Shown: positions 7,078-18,042 of the stretch, in pieces
Position numbering within the stretch: the stretch's first letter is position 1
Layout of the letters: the number at the start of each line of letters is the position of its first letter
DNA from: Nonomuraea montanisoli
GTDB taxonomy: Bacteria > Actinomycetota > Actinomycetes > Streptosporangiales > Streptosporangiaceae
Direction of reading: 5' to 3'
Length of the DNA stretch: 64,000 nt
Assembly (NCBI RefSeq): GCF_013363975.1
Contig: NZ_JABWGN010000004.1
Span: forward strand, 372,001-436,000
Made by a program: the position numbers and the translations under genes
Notes under the pieces: model-generated
Database searches by the model: none
The model's input: the letters and a program-made list of their open reading frames with translations, nothing else
What the model was told of the DNA's origin: nothing

Positions 7078-9957
7078 TCAGCGGGTCTGCCCGCCTTCCC
7101 CGCCTGCTCCGGCCGCCCCGCTGGTCAGAGCGGGCCGCACGGTGCCCGGGGGGTGCGCGCCGCAGGCGTCCAGCTCGCGTGCGCAGGTCTCGGCGAGCGG
7201 CCGGGCGCCCAGCCGGTCGAGCAGCTCGTACGCGGTCCGCAGCCGCTCCGCCGCGGCCCTCCTCCTGCCGGTACGCCGCAGCACCATGCCGAGCCCGAGA
7301 AGCGCCCGTCCCTCCTCCAGGGGGTCGGCGGCTACCCGGGCCAGCTCCAGGGCGCGGAGGAGTCTGATCTCGGCGCCGGCGGGCACGTTCCGGGCGCCCA
7401 GCAGCAGCCCCTCCAGCCGGGCCCGGGCCGGCCCCGTGCACCGGGTGTCGCCGCGGGCGGCCAGCTCGGCCTGCGCCTCGTCCAGGCGTCCCTCGCTGAT
7501 CAGCCGCTCCACGAGCAGCGGCCACAGGCCGGCCGCGAACGGGTCCCCGTAGGCCGCCGCCATGTCCGGGCTCCCCGCCGTGGGACTCCCCGCCGTGGGG
7601 ACGAGCGCCCGCGGAACGAGCGCCCCGGACGTGAGCGACCCGGAGGTGAGCGACCCGGGAGTGTGCGCCCCGGGGGCGGGGAGCATGGGGGCGAGCAGCG
7701 TCATGGCGGCGCCCGCCACCGCCTCGCCCCGGGCGTGGCGCATGCGGCGGGCGGCGGCGAGCGCCGCCCCGGCGTGGGCCAGGGCCCGTTCCCGCTCGCC
7801 GCGCGCCGCCGGGACGGCCGCGCACACCACGCCCAGCCACGGCAGGAGCCAGCGCTGGCCGAGCCCCCGTGCCTCGGCCAGTGCCCGCTCCGCCCGCGCG
7901 GCGGCCTCGTCCCACCGCCCGTCCCGGTACTCGGCCACCGCCAGCAGCGCAGCGGCCATGAGCCGGTGATGGGGCAGCCCCGCCCGCTCCAGCGCCGCGA
8001 CGACCCCGCCCAGCACGGACAGCGCGCCGGGCACGTCGCCGTCGCGCAGCCGCGCCACGCCCGCCGCCAGCCCGTCCTCGGGCATGCCGGCGCGCGGCCA
8101 TCCAGCCAGGGCCAGCACGTCGTACGGCCGCGCCGCCGCCCCCTGGAGGGGCTGCCCCACGGCCAGGTCCGCCCAGCCCGCCGCGGCGTGCAGCCGGCCC
8201 CTGACCAGGTTGAGCCAGGCGAGCTGCTCGGCCGTGTCGGCGGCGAAGGCGGGCTCGCGCTCGCGCCAGGCGTCCGCCAGCAGCTCCCCCGCCCGCTCCA
8301 GGCGTCCCGCCGCCAGAGCCAGCCGTCCCAGCACGTACCGGCGGAACGGCCGGGGGTCGGCGCTCGGCTCGGCGGCCAGCTCGACCGCGCGGGTCACGTC
8401 CCCGCCGAGCAGGGTGTGCTCCAGTACGGCGGTGCGCAGCTCCTCGCGCCGGGCGGGCGACTCGGACAGGGCGGCGGCGGCGTGGAGGCAGGCGGCGGCC
8501 TCGCGCCACTGCCCGTGCTGCACCTCCTTGGCGGCCAGCCCGGCCAGCTCCTCGGCCAGCGCGTCGTCGGGCCGTCCGGCGGCGGCCGCCCGGTGGCGCA
8601 GGGCCGCGCCGGCGTCCTCGACGAGACGGGCGGCGGCCTCGTGCAGGCGGGCCCGCTCGGCCGCCCCGAGCCAGGCGCGGGCGGCGGCTTGGGCCAACGG
8701 GCTCGCGAACCGCACGGTCCGTCCGGGGCCCTCCTCCAGCACCCCGGCCTCCACGGCCTTCTGCAACGCCTCGAACGCCCCTCCCCTGGGGGCGCCGCCG
8801 CCCGTCAGCGGACGCCGGTGCCCGCCCGCGGCCGCCGCCTCCGGCGCGCCCGGAGCGGTACGGGGCCCCTGCGCCCCGGCCGGGTCCCGGACGGCGGCGG
8901 CGACCGCGACGGCCATGTGCAGGTCGCAGCTCTCCCCCAGGACGGCGCACGCCGCCACGAGCGTCCTGGCCGCCGGGTCGCAGGCGCCCAGGCGGCGGGC
9001 GAAGGACCGGGTGTAGGTCTCCGGGGCGGGCAACGGCGTACCGGTGTCGGCGAGACGCCGGGGCGTGAGGGTGGCGAGGAGGGCGCGGGCGTGCAGCGGG
9101 TTCCCGCCGGTGTGCGCGCACAGCCGCTCGGCGGCCCGCCCGCTCAGCCCCACCTCGGCATGAGCGGCGCGCCCGGTCACCCCCGCCTCAGCATGTGCGG
9201 CGCGCCCGGTCACCCTTGCCTCGGCCTGCGCGGCGCGGGCCAGGGCGGACAGGTCGGCGGCCGTCAGCCCGCCCAGGGCGAGGCGGCGCACCGCGTCTCC
9301 CGCCAGGAAGCGTCTCAGCCCCTCCGGCAGCCACTCGTCCCCGAGGTCCCGCCCGGCGACCGCCACCAGCAGCCGCCCCCGCGGCAGGCGGCGCAGCACG
9401 TAGCCGAGGGACAGCAGCGAGGACCGGTCAGCCCACTGGACGTCGTCCACCAGCACCGCCAGCGGCCCTTCGGCCTCCAGCCGGTCGATCTCCGCCGCCA
9501 GCGCCCGGCCGGCCCGCCAGGGGTCGTCGAGTCCGGCCGCCTGCCGCACGAGCTGCCGTACGAGCCCGAACGGCAGCTCACGCTCCCCCCGTTCGCCGCT
9601 GACGGCCAGCACCCGCATCCCCGCGCCGGCCCCGGCCCGGCCCCCGCGGTCGGCCCGGGGTCCCGTACCGGCGTCGAGGCCCTCCGCGCACTCCGCCAGG
9701 GCCTGGTGGAGCAGGGCGGTCTTGCCGATCCCCTCCGGGCCCTCCACCGCGACGACCCGCGCGCGCCCCTCCACGGCGGCGCGCAGCTCCGCCCGCAGCA
9801 GCGCCAGCTCCGCCGCCCGCCCCACGAAGACGGCGTCCCGGGAGAACGGCGCGCTCCCCCCGAAGGCGGCGTCCCCGGAGAACGGCGCGCTCCCCCCGAA
9901 CGCCACGTCCTGGATGGACGCGGTGTCCCCGAGGGACACCGCCCGCCCGACGTCCAT
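7078..9957 (-). CDS. LAL-like AAA ATPase/TPR protein lacking the LuxR DNA-binding domain
   Basis: A 959-residue protein with the layout of large ATP-binding LuxR regulators. VFVGRAAELALLRAEL leads into Walker A EGPEGIGKTALL. Walker B is LAVLVDDVQWAD and is followed by the LRRLPRGRLLVAVAGR region. A long Ala/Leu-rich TPR-like half follows, ending LGARPLAETCARELDACGA. In LAL proteins a C-terminal helix-turn-helix follows at this point; here the chain ends after 25 Gly/Ala/Thr-rich residues. None of the three downstream frames encodes an HTH. In-frame DNA repeats lie near the N-terminus and around 9138-9240. GGAGGGG precedes the ATG. It may act as a signalling ATPase rather than a direct DNA binder. 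Confidence 0.8.
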   Translation of the reverse strand: MDVGRAVSLGDTASIQDVAFGGSAPFSGDAAFGGSAPFSRDAVFVGRAAELALLRAELRAAVEGRARVVAVEGPEGIGKTALLHQALAECAEGLDAGTGPRADRGGRAGAGAGMRVLAVSGERGERELPFGLVRQLVRQAAGLDDPWRAGRALAAEIDRLEAEGPLAVLVDDVQWADRSSLLSLGYVLRRLPRGRLLVAVAGRDLGDEWLPEGLRRFLAGDAVRRLALGGLTAADLSALARAAQAEARVTGRAAHAEAGVTGRAAHAEVGLSGRAAERLCAHTGGNPLHARALLATLTPRRLADTGTPLPAPETYTRSFARRLGACDPAARTLVAACAVLGESCDLHMAVAVAAAVRDPAGAQGPRTAPGAPEAAAAGGHRRPLTGGGAPRGGAFEALQKAVEAGVLEEGPGRTVRFASPLAQAAARAWLGAAERARLHEAAARLVEDAGAALRHRAAAAGRPDDALAEELAGLAAKEVQHGQWREAAACLHAAAALSESPARREELRTAVLEHTLLGGDVTRAVELAAEPSADPRPFRRYVLGRLALAAGRLERAGELLADAWREREPAFAADTAEQLAWLNLVRGRLHAAAGWADLAVGQPLQGAAARPYDVLALAGWPRAGMPEDGLAAGVARLRDGDVPGALSVLGGVVAALERAGLPHHRLMAAALLAVAEYRDGRWDEAAARAERALAEARGLGQRWLLPWLGVVCAAVPAARGERERALAHAGAALAAARRMRHARGEAVAGAAMTLLAPMLPAPGAHTPGSLTSGSLTSGALVPRALVPTAGSPTAGSPDMAAAYGDPFAAGLWPLLVERLISEGRLDEAQAELAARGDTRCTGPARARLEGLLLGARNVPAGAEIRLLRALELARVAADPLEEGRALLGLGMVLRRTGRRRAAAERLRTAYELLDRLGARPLAETCARELDACGAHPPGTVRPALTSGAAGAGGEGGQTR
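9138..9240 (-). repeat. 33-bp in-frame tandem repeat in LAL-like gene
   Basis: About three copies of an 11-residue unit (RAAHAEAGVTG and variants) are encoded head to tail, inserted in the ATPase half. Confidence 0.75.
9832..9925 (-). repeat. 36-bp in-frame tandem repeat at LAL-like N-terminus
   Basis: Two and a half copies of a 12-residue unit (AFGGSAPFSGDA and variants) immediately precede the VFVGR motif that begins the ATPase domain. Confidence 0.75.
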
Positions 9958-10029
9958 CGCCGCTCCCCTCCGTCGCCCTCCTCTTCACGGAGCGCGGAGC
10001 GGCCCCCCTGATACATCGGGGGATCGGCG

Positions 10030-11940
<1,911 letters not shown>

Positions 11941-12063
11941 GTTCTCCCCCTGTGCGACGCGCGTCCCGCCCTGGGACGCCCTCTTGTGGTGGACAACTGT
12001 GCCACGCACCCCGGAGGTTCCGTCACCCACCCCTTCTCCCGACATGTCTGGCATGACGCCCGT

Positions 12064-12108
12064 CCCTTCCCAGCAGGACGTGGCGTACTCATGTCCTGCC
12101 GGGAAGGG
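12064..12108 (-). terminator. Terminator after ABC exporter operon
   Basis: A 16-bp stem with one mismatch (12064-12079 with 12093-12108) and a 13-nt loop starts 16 nt after the stop of the downstream ABC exporter subunit, separating it from the permease gene. Confidence 0.75.
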
Positions 12109-12124
12109 GCCGGGAGCTGCGGAG

Positions 12125-13939
12125 CTACTCCGGGGCGCGCTCGCCGGCCTCGGTGACGCCCTCCTCCGCCCACAGCCGCCGCATCTCCGGGCAGTCCGCC
12201 AGCAGCCCGGCGAGCGTCCCGCGCCCGGCGACCCGGCCGCGGTCGAGGACGACGATCTCGTCGGCGCGTTCGAGGGCGGCCCGCCGGTGCGAGACCACGA
12301 GCAGCGTCGCGGGCCCGCCGCCGTCGCGGGCGGCCGTCGCCAGCCGGTCCCACAGCAGCTCCTCGGTCTCGACGTCGAGCGCGGACGACAGGTCGTCCAC
12401 GACCAGCAGGTCGGGGGCCCGTACGAGCGCGCGGGCGGCGGTCGCGCGCTGCGCCTGGCCGCCGGACAGCCGGACGCCGCGCGGCCCGACGAGCGTGTCC
12501 AGCCCCTCGGGCATCGCGGCCAGGTCGTCGGCCAGCGCCGCCAGGGCCAGCGCCCGCCCCAGGCCCTCGGCGGGCGCGCCGAGCAGCAGGTTCTCCCGCA
12601 GCGACGCCGAGAACAGCCGGGGCACCTGCCCGGCGTGGGCCACCCGGCCGGGCACCAGGAACGTCCCGGGGTCGGCGACGGGCCGGCCGTTCCAGGTGAT
12701 CGTCCCGCCGTCCAGCGGGACCAGCCCGAGCAGCGCCCGTACCAGCGTCGTCTTGCCGGCGCCCACGGCGCCGGTGACCACCGTGAACGACCCGCGCCGC
12801 ACCCTCAGGTCCACCTCCCGCAGCCCGGCACCGCGCGGCCCGAGGCGGACGGTCAGGCCGCGCGCCTCCAGCACCTCCAGCGGGTCGTCGTGGCGGGGCC
12901 GGGGCGTGACGGCGGGCGGCTCGCGGTGGAACCACACGCCGCTGTCGCGCGCCAGCGCGCGGACGTCCTCGTGCGGCGCCATGAGCCGGGCGAGCCGGCC
13001 GGTGGCCACGGCGGCGTGCGGCAGCCGGGCGAGGATCCCGCCGACGACGCGCGGCAGCGCCGCCAGCCATCCGGCGTAGCTGGTGAACAGCGCCAGGTCG
13101 CCGACCGTGAACCCGCCGCGCCGCATGGCCGGCGCGGCGAGCACGAGCACCAGGCCGGCGCCGATCTCGACCGTCGCGTTCGTGACGCCGTCCAGCAGGT
13201 CGGTGGCCAGCCGGTCGCGGACGGCGGCGTCGCGCCGCGCGCGGTTGCGCGCGCGCAGCCGCTCCAGGGCAGCCTCCTCGGCGCCCGCGACCTTGATCGC
13301 GAGCACGCCGCCGAACATCTCCCCGACGTACGCGGTGACGTCCGCGCCGAGCACCCTGGCCCGCTGGTGCAGCGACCGGATCCGCCGGCGCAGCAGCCGG
13401 CTCGCCGCGCCGATCACGACCATCGGCACCACCAGTGCCGCCGTGACGGCGGGGTCGATCGCCACCATGACGCCCAGGGCGGTCCCGCCGAACAGGATCG
13501 CCCCGGCCAGCGGCACCGCCTCGTCCACCAGCTCCACCAGGTCGCTCACGTCGTCGCGCAGCCGCGCGAGCGTGTCGCCCTGGGCGTGCGGCAGCCTGTC
13601 CGCCACGGGGCCCGGGGCGGTCAGGACGGAGCGGAGCACGTTGGCGCGCAGCAGGGTCGCCGCCGCGTCCCACCAGTAGTCGCCGTACGTCCAGGCGACC
13701 ACCATGGTCGCCCCGCGGGCCAGCTCCACGCCGACGAGCGCGGCGCACAGCCACAGCATCTGGTCCAGGGCGGCGGGGGCCTGGCCGCTGATCCCGTCGA
13801 AGATCTTCTGCAGCGCGAGGCCGGTGAGGAGCGGCAGCACGCTGACCGGCATCCAGAGCAGCGCGCCCACCAGGAACCGGCGCAGGTCGAAGCGCACCAG
13901 CCCGGCCACCACCGTCCAGACGTCCTTCGATCCGCTCAT
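12125..13939 (-). CDS. ABC exporter half-transporter, degenerate Walker B subunit
   Basis: A 604-residue type IV ABC exporter subunit with six membrane helices (about 1-310) and a nucleotide-binding domain. Walker A is GAVGAGKTT, the signature LSGGQAQR is canonical, and Walker B reads [12 protein letters not shown], with Asp where the catalytic Glu is expected. It starts at ATG in an ATGA overlap with the partner subunit. Together the two form a heterodimer with one consensus and one degenerate ATP site, as in TM287/288 or BmrCD. Export of a drug or secondary metabolite is likely from the neighbouring ribosome-protection gene, but the substrate is inference. Confidence 0.9.
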   Translation of the reverse strand: MSGSKDVWTVVAGLVRFDLRRFLVGALLWMPVSVLPLLTGLALQKIFDGISGQAPAALDQMLWLCAALVGVELARGATMVVAWTYGDYWWDAAATLLRANVLRSVLTAPGPVADRLPHAQGDTLARLRDDVSDLVELVDEAVPLAGAILFGGTALGVMVAIDPAVTAALVVPMVVIGAASRLLRRRIRSLHQRARVLGADVTAYVGEMFGGVLAIKVAGAEEAALERLRARNRARRDAAVRDRLATDLLDGVTNATVEIGAGLVLVLAAPAMRRGGFTVGDLALFTSYAGWLAALPRVVGGILARLPHAAVATGRLARLMAPHEDVRALARDSGVWFHREPPAVTPRPRHDDPLEVLEARGLTVRLGPRGAGLREVDLRVRRGSFTVVTGAVGAGKTTLVRALLGLVPLDGGTITWNGRPVADPGTFLVPGRVAHAGQVPRLFSASLRENLLLGAPAEGLGRALALAALADDLAAMPEGLDTLVGPRGVRLSGGQAQRATAARALVRAPDLLVVDDLSSALDVETEELLWDRLATAARDGGGPATLLVVSHRRAALERADEIVVLDRGRVAGRGTLAGLLADCPEMRRLWAEEGVTEAGERAPE

Positions 13940-15849
13940 CGGGTCACCCCCGCCAGGTCCAGCAGCCGGGAGAAGCGGCTGCCCGGGTCGGCGGCCAGCT
14001 CGGCGCGGGGGCCGAACTCGACCACCCGCCCGCGGGACATGACCGCGATCTTGTCCACCCGCGACAGCGACGACAGCCGGTGCGCGACGATCACCCCCGT
14101 ACGCCCGGCGAGCAGCCGGTCCATGCCGCGCTCGACGCGGCGTTCGGTGGCGGGGTCGAGCCGGCTGGACGCCTCGTCGAGCACCACCAGCCCCGGGTCG
14201 GCCAGGAACGCCCGGGCGAACGCCAGCAACTGCGCCTCCCCGGCCGAGACGCCGCGCAGCCCGGTGTCGAGGCCGTCCGGCAGCCCGGCCAGCCAGTCGC
14301 CGAGCCCGGCGTCGGCCAGCGCCCGCCGCAGCACGTCGTCGCCGGGCGACGGCCGGAACAGGGTGAGGTTGTCGCGGACGCTCGCGTCGAACAGCCGCAC
14401 GTCCTGGGTGACCGCGTACACCCGCTCGCGCAGGGAGCGCTCGTCCACGTCCCGCAGATCGACGCCGCCCACCCGCACCGCGCCCGCGACCGGGTCGTAC
14501 AGGCGCAGCGCGAGCCGCGTGATCGTGGTCTTGCCGCTGCCGGTGCGGCCCACCAGCCCGAGCGTCTCGCCCGGCGCCAGCGTCAGCGTGACGTCCGACA
14601 GCACCGGCCCGCCGCCCTCCTCGGCGGCGTCGTAGGCGAAGGCGACCCCGTCCAGCTCCAGCGCGAGCGCTCCCGCCTCCGGCAGCCGGCGGGGCCGCGC
14701 GGGGGCGGGCAGCGTGCGCCGCTCGGCCAGCAGGCCGCCGATGCGGGTGATCCCGGCGAGGGCGCCCTGGTAGTCGCGTAACCGGTCGATGAGCCGTTCG
14801 AACGGCGCGCGCACCATCACCGTGCACTGGAACACCAGGACGGCGGTGCCGACGGTGAGCGTCCCGGTGGAGCGCGCCCACGCGGCCAGGGCCAGCATGA
14901 GCGCCGTGCCGGCGGCGAACGCGACCGACGTGCCCGCCAGCAGGCCGCTGCCGATGCGGTCGGCGCGGTGCTCGGAGCGGTACCAGGCGGCGGCGGTGCC
15001 GAGGAAGCGGGTGACGACGTGCTCGCCGGCGCCGTTGGCGCGGATGTCCTCGGCTCCGGCGATCCGCTCCTCCATCTCGCCGTACAGCCGCGCGCCGGCC
15101 GCCCGCGCGGCGGTGGCGGAGGGCACGGCCAGCCGCTGGGCGCGGGTCGTGGCGAAGCCGGCCAGCACGCAGTACGCGAGCAGCGCGCACCCGAGCCGGA
15201 GGTCGGCCGCCAGGACGACGCCGAGCACGCCCGCCAGCAGCAGCGCGCCGGCCACGACGTCCATGAGGAACGCCACGACGAACCCCGACACGGCCACCAC
15301 GTCGCCGTCCACCCGCTCGATCAGCTCGCCGGGCGTGTGCCTGCCGTGGAAGTCCATGTCGAGGCCGAGGGCGTGCCCGGCCAGGCGCTCGCGGAGGCGG
15401 TCGGTGCCGTCCCAGGCGAGCCGGCTCGCCAGCCGGGCGGCGACCAGCCGGGCCGCCTGCCCCGCGACGGCCGCGGCCAGGGCGGCGAGCGCGATGAGGG
15501 TGAGCCGGCCGGTGCCCGCGCCGGCGATGGCGTCGTCGACGAAGCGGCGGGTGAGCTGGGGGCCCGCGAGCGGGAGCGCGGTCATGGCGGCCACGGCGGC
15601 GCCGAGCGCCAGGCCCGCCCGCCGTCCGGGCCGCATGAGCCGCAGCACGAGCCGCCGGACTTCCCTGTCCGTACGAGCCGTCGCATCGTCCGCACGCACT
15701 CGCCTGTCCGCGCGAGCCGTCGCATCGTCCGCGCGGGCCTTCCGACCGTCCGCGCGGGCCCGCCCCTGGCCGGGACGGGCCTTCCGGGCGGTCGCGCCGG
15801 ATCCGGTGGCATGCCGGTCCTCCCGGTCCTGCCGGGTCTCGGAGGTCAT
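13936..15849 (-). CDS. ABC exporter half-transporter, catalytic-site subunit
   Basis: A 637-residue partner subunit. Residues 1-65 are an unusual Arg/Asp/Ala-rich cytosolic extension containing a 13-residue repeat. Six membrane segments follow, then a nucleotide-binding domain with Walker A GRTGSGKTT and canonical Walker B LVVLDEASSRLD, but a degenerate signature (VSAGEAQ for LSGGQ). The intact Walker A/B would pair with the partner's intact LSGGQ to make the active site. The gene starts 3 nt after the stop of the ribosome-protection GTPase with no clear Shine-Dalgarno, so it is probably translationally coupled. The partner overlaps its end by 4 nt. Confidence 0.9.
   Translation of the reverse strand: MTSETRQDREDRHATGSGATARKARPGQGRARADGRKARADDATARADRRVRADDATARTDREVRRLVLRLMRPGRRAGLALGAAVAAMTALPLAGPQLTRRFVDDAIAGAGTGRLTLIALAALAAAVAGQAARLVAARLASRLAWDGTDRLRERLAGHALGLDMDFHGRHTPGELIERVDGDVVAVSGFVVAFLMDVVAGALLLAGVLGVVLAADLRLGCALLAYCVLAGFATTRAQRLAVPSATAARAAGARLYGEMEERIAGAEDIRANGAGEHVVTRFLGTAAAWYRSEHRADRIGSGLLAGTSVAFAAGTALMLALAAWARSTGTLTVGTAVLVFQCTVMVRAPFERLIDRLRDYQGALAGITRIGGLLAERRTLPAPARPRRLPEAGALALELDGVAFAYDAAEEGGGPVLSDVTLTLAPGETLGLVGRTGSGKTTITRLALRLYDPVAGAVRVGGVDLRDVDERSLRERVYAVTQDVRLFDASVRDNLTLFRPSPGDDVLRRALADAGLGDWLAGLPDGLDTGLRGVSAGEAQLLAFARAFLADPGLVVLDEASSRLDPATERRVERGMDRLLAGRTGVIVAHRLSSLSRVDKIAVMSRGRVVEFGPRAELAADPGSRFSRLLDLAGVTR
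15664..15755 (-). repeat. 39-bp in-frame tandem repeat in exporter N-terminus
   Basis: Two copies of a 13-residue unit (VRADDATARTDRE type), with a partial third, encode the charged N-terminal extension. The identical segment CGAGCCGTCGCATCG recurs at 15674 and 15713. Confidence 0.7.
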
Positions 15850-15852
15850 CGG

Positions 15853-17874
15853 CTACACCCTCCGCGCGACGTGCAGGAGGTACTGCTCGCGGTCGAGCGG
15901 GTCGCGCCCGTCGCGCCGCCTGACCGGCGCGGGCCCGCGGACCGGCCGGTAACGGTCGAACGACGTCTCCAGGACGCCTTCGCCCCGGGTCAGCCCGGGC
16001 ACCTGCCGTTCCAGCCGGTGGACCTCCGCGGCCGGGATGTCGCCCTCCAGCTCGCACCACGCGCCCCGCCACACCGTGCCCCCGTGGACGGCGCGCAGCC
16101 GCCCCAGGACGGCCGCCGCCTGCATGGCGGTGTCGGCCGGGACCTCCAGGTGGAAGCGGTGGACCGGCTCGCACACGACCGTCCCGGCCCGCCGCAGCGC
16201 GCTCATCAGCACCAGCGGCGTCAGGAGCCGGAAGTCGCGGGCCGTGGAGATCGGCGAGGCGTAGCCGGAGCGCGTCATGGTGACCACGCAGTCCACGACC
16301 TCCCAGCCGGACAGGCCCTGCCGCAGCGTCTCGCGCACGGTGGCGCCGATCGCCTCGGCCAGCTCGCCGGCCGACTTGTAGACGTACAGCGGGAGCGAGC
16401 CCAGCGCGGCGTCCACGCGGAAGGCGACGCCCGAGCCGGGCGGCGCCGGCTCGACGCGCAGCCCGACCGTGGCGACGAACGGGTTGCCGTCCTGGCCGAG
16501 CAGCTCGACGGCCTCCCCGGTGGCGGCGGGGCGTTCGACGCAGATGGTGGTGGTCTCGCGGAAGCCGACCTCCAGGCCGTATTCGGCGGCCAGCGTGGCC
16601 TGGACGACCTCCTTCTGCACCTCGCCGTAGAGCGAGATGGAGACCTCCTGCCGCTCGTCGTCCTGGCGCAGGCCGATGAGCGGGTCCTGCTCGGCCAGCT
16701 CGGCCAGGGCCGCGTGCAGGGCGCCGCGCTCGGCGGGACTGCCGGGCACCACGACGGTCTCCAGGCTGGGCGGCGCGAACCACCCGCCGCGCGGCGCTCC
16801 CGAGGACGGCCCCGGGCGGCCCGCCTCGCGGATCTCGTCGCCGATGCGCGCCTCGGGCAGGCCGCACACCGTCCCGATCCGCCCGGCCGTGAGCGCGGCC
16901 CGTGGCCCGGCGCCGCCCCGGTCGAAGACGCGGATCGCGGTGATCCTGCCCTCGCGCTCATCCGCCGCGCCGGGAGGGCCGAAGCGGACCCGGTCACGCA
17001 CCCTGAACGTCCCGGACCGCGCCCGCACGTAGGCGACCCGCTCCCCGGCCGGCCCCCGCTCGACCTTGAAGACGGTGCCCGACGCCGGCGCGTCCGCGTC
17101 GCCCTCGGCCGCCGGAAGCAGCTCCTCGATCCCGGCCATGAGCGCGTCCATCCCGGCGCCGGTGATCGCCGAGCCGAACAGCACCGGGTACGCCCGCGCC
17201 CGCGCCGTCTGGTCCGCGAGCGCGCGCCGCACCCGGTCGTGGGTGAGGGCGGGCCCGTCGGCGACGTAGGCGGCCAGGAGCGCGTCGTCCCGGTCGGCCA
17301 GCGTCTCGGCCAGGCCGGACAGGAAGCCGGCGTCGCGGGGCCCGTACGGGACGAAGGCGGCCGCACGCGTCCCGGCCCCGCGCACGGCGCCCAGCGGGAC
17401 GGCGTCCGGGGTGAGCCGCTCGGCGACCGCCCGCAGGACCCGGCCGGGATCCGCGCCGGAACGGTCGATCTTGTTGACGAAGATGATCGCGGGGATGCGC
17501 AGCCTGCGCAGCGTCCGCATGAGCACGCGCGTCTGCGCCTGCACCCCTTCGACGGCGGAGACGACGAGCACGGCGCCGTCCAGGACGCCGAGGGCCCGCT
17601 CCACCTCGGCGATGAAGTCGGGGTGGCCGGGCGTGTCGATGAGGTTGACCGTGACTCCGCCGACCCCGCCGGCCCCGCCGACGGCGAACGACACGACGGC
17701 GGACTTGATGGTGATGCCGCGCCGGCGTTCGAGCGCGAGCGTGTCGGTCTGCGTGTTGCCGTCATCGACGCTGCCGACCTCGTCGATGACACCGGCGGCG
17801 TGCAGCAGCCGCTCGGTCAGGCTGGTCTTACCGGCGTCTACATGCGCCAGGATCCCCAGGTTGAGCGTTCGCAC
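15853..17874 (-). CDS. TetM/OtrA-type ribosomal protection GTPase
   Basis: A 673-residue translational GTPase of the EF-G-like ribosomal protection family (TetM about 640, OtrA about 660 residues). The G1 motif is AHVDAGKTSLTERLL, switch II lies in IDTPGHPDF, and NKID is followed by EF-G-like domains. Family members displace tetracycline-type antibiotics from the ribosome; related actinobacterial proteins of unproven role exist. The GTG at 17874 is forced, since an in-frame TGA lies two codons upstream. The stop is 3 nt before an ABC exporter gene, suggesting a protection-plus-efflux operon. A short overlapping upstream frame with a better ribosome site may control expression. Confidence 0.87.
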   Translation of the reverse strand: MRTLNLGILAHVDAGKTSLTERLLHAAGVIDEVGSVDDGNTQTDTLALERRRGITIKSAVVSFAVGGAGGVGGVTVNLIDTPGHPDFIAEVERALGVLDGAVLVVSAVEGVQAQTRVLMRTLRRLRIPAIIFVNKIDRSGADPGRVLRAVAERLTPDAVPLGAVRGAGTRAAAFVPYGPRDAGFLSGLAETLADRDDALLAAYVADGPALTHDRVRRALADQTARARAYPVLFGSAITGAGMDALMAGIEELLPAAEGDADAPASGTVFKVERGPAGERVAYVRARSGTFRVRDRVRFGPPGAADEREGRITAIRVFDRGGAGPRAALTAGRIGTVCGLPEARIGDEIREAGRPGPSSGAPRGGWFAPPSLETVVVPGSPAERGALHAALAELAEQDPLIGLRQDDERQEVSISLYGEVQKEVVQATLAAEYGLEVGFRETTTICVERPAATGEAVELLGQDGNPFVATVGLRVEPAPPGSGVAFRVDAALGSLPLYVYKSAGELAEAIGATVRETLRQGLSGWEVVDCVVTMTRSGYASPISTARDFRLLTPLVLMSALRRAGTVVCEPVHRFHLEVPADTAMQAAAVLGRLRAVHGGTVWRGAWCELEGDIPAAEVHRLERQVPGLTRGEGVLETSFDRYRPVRGPAPVRRRDGRDPLDREQYLLHVARRV

Positions 17875-17893
17875 GAAGCGTCATGTCCTTCAC
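17828..17893 (-). CDS. Possible regulatory leader ORF overlapping the ribosomal protection gene
   Basis: A full AAGGAGG (17910-17904) lies 10 nt upstream of GTG 17893, opening a 21-residue frame (VKDMTLRANAQPGDPGACRRR) that stops at TAA 17828. It overlaps the first 47 nt of the GTPase gene in another frame. The GTPase's own GTG has only a weak AAGGA 11 nt upstream. The arrangement suggests translational control by a leader peptide; it could also be chance. Confidence 0.4.
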   Translation of the reverse strand: MKDMTLRANAQPGDPGACRRR

Positions 17894-18042
17894 GTAGACG
17901 AAACCTCCTTGCTGGATGGACATGGACCTACGCCGCATCTCGGGCCTCCTCGCTCGTTCGCCGGTCGTCGCGGGGAGTGAAACAGACGGCGCACCCCGCG
18001 CACAACCGATTAACCGGCGGCCCCTGCGGAAGATTCGCTCCC

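Noticed and set aside
12055..12120. Permease start at ATG 12054
   Set aside because: It abuts the terminator hairpin of the upstream operon and lacks a ribosome site, while GTG 11940 has AGGGGG; kept only as an alternative.
12125..16867. A 1580-codon minus-strand open frame spanning two ABC genes and part of the GTPase
   Set aside because: The frame beyond 13939 is off-register with two clearly conserved proteins; only 12125-13939 has ABC motifs.
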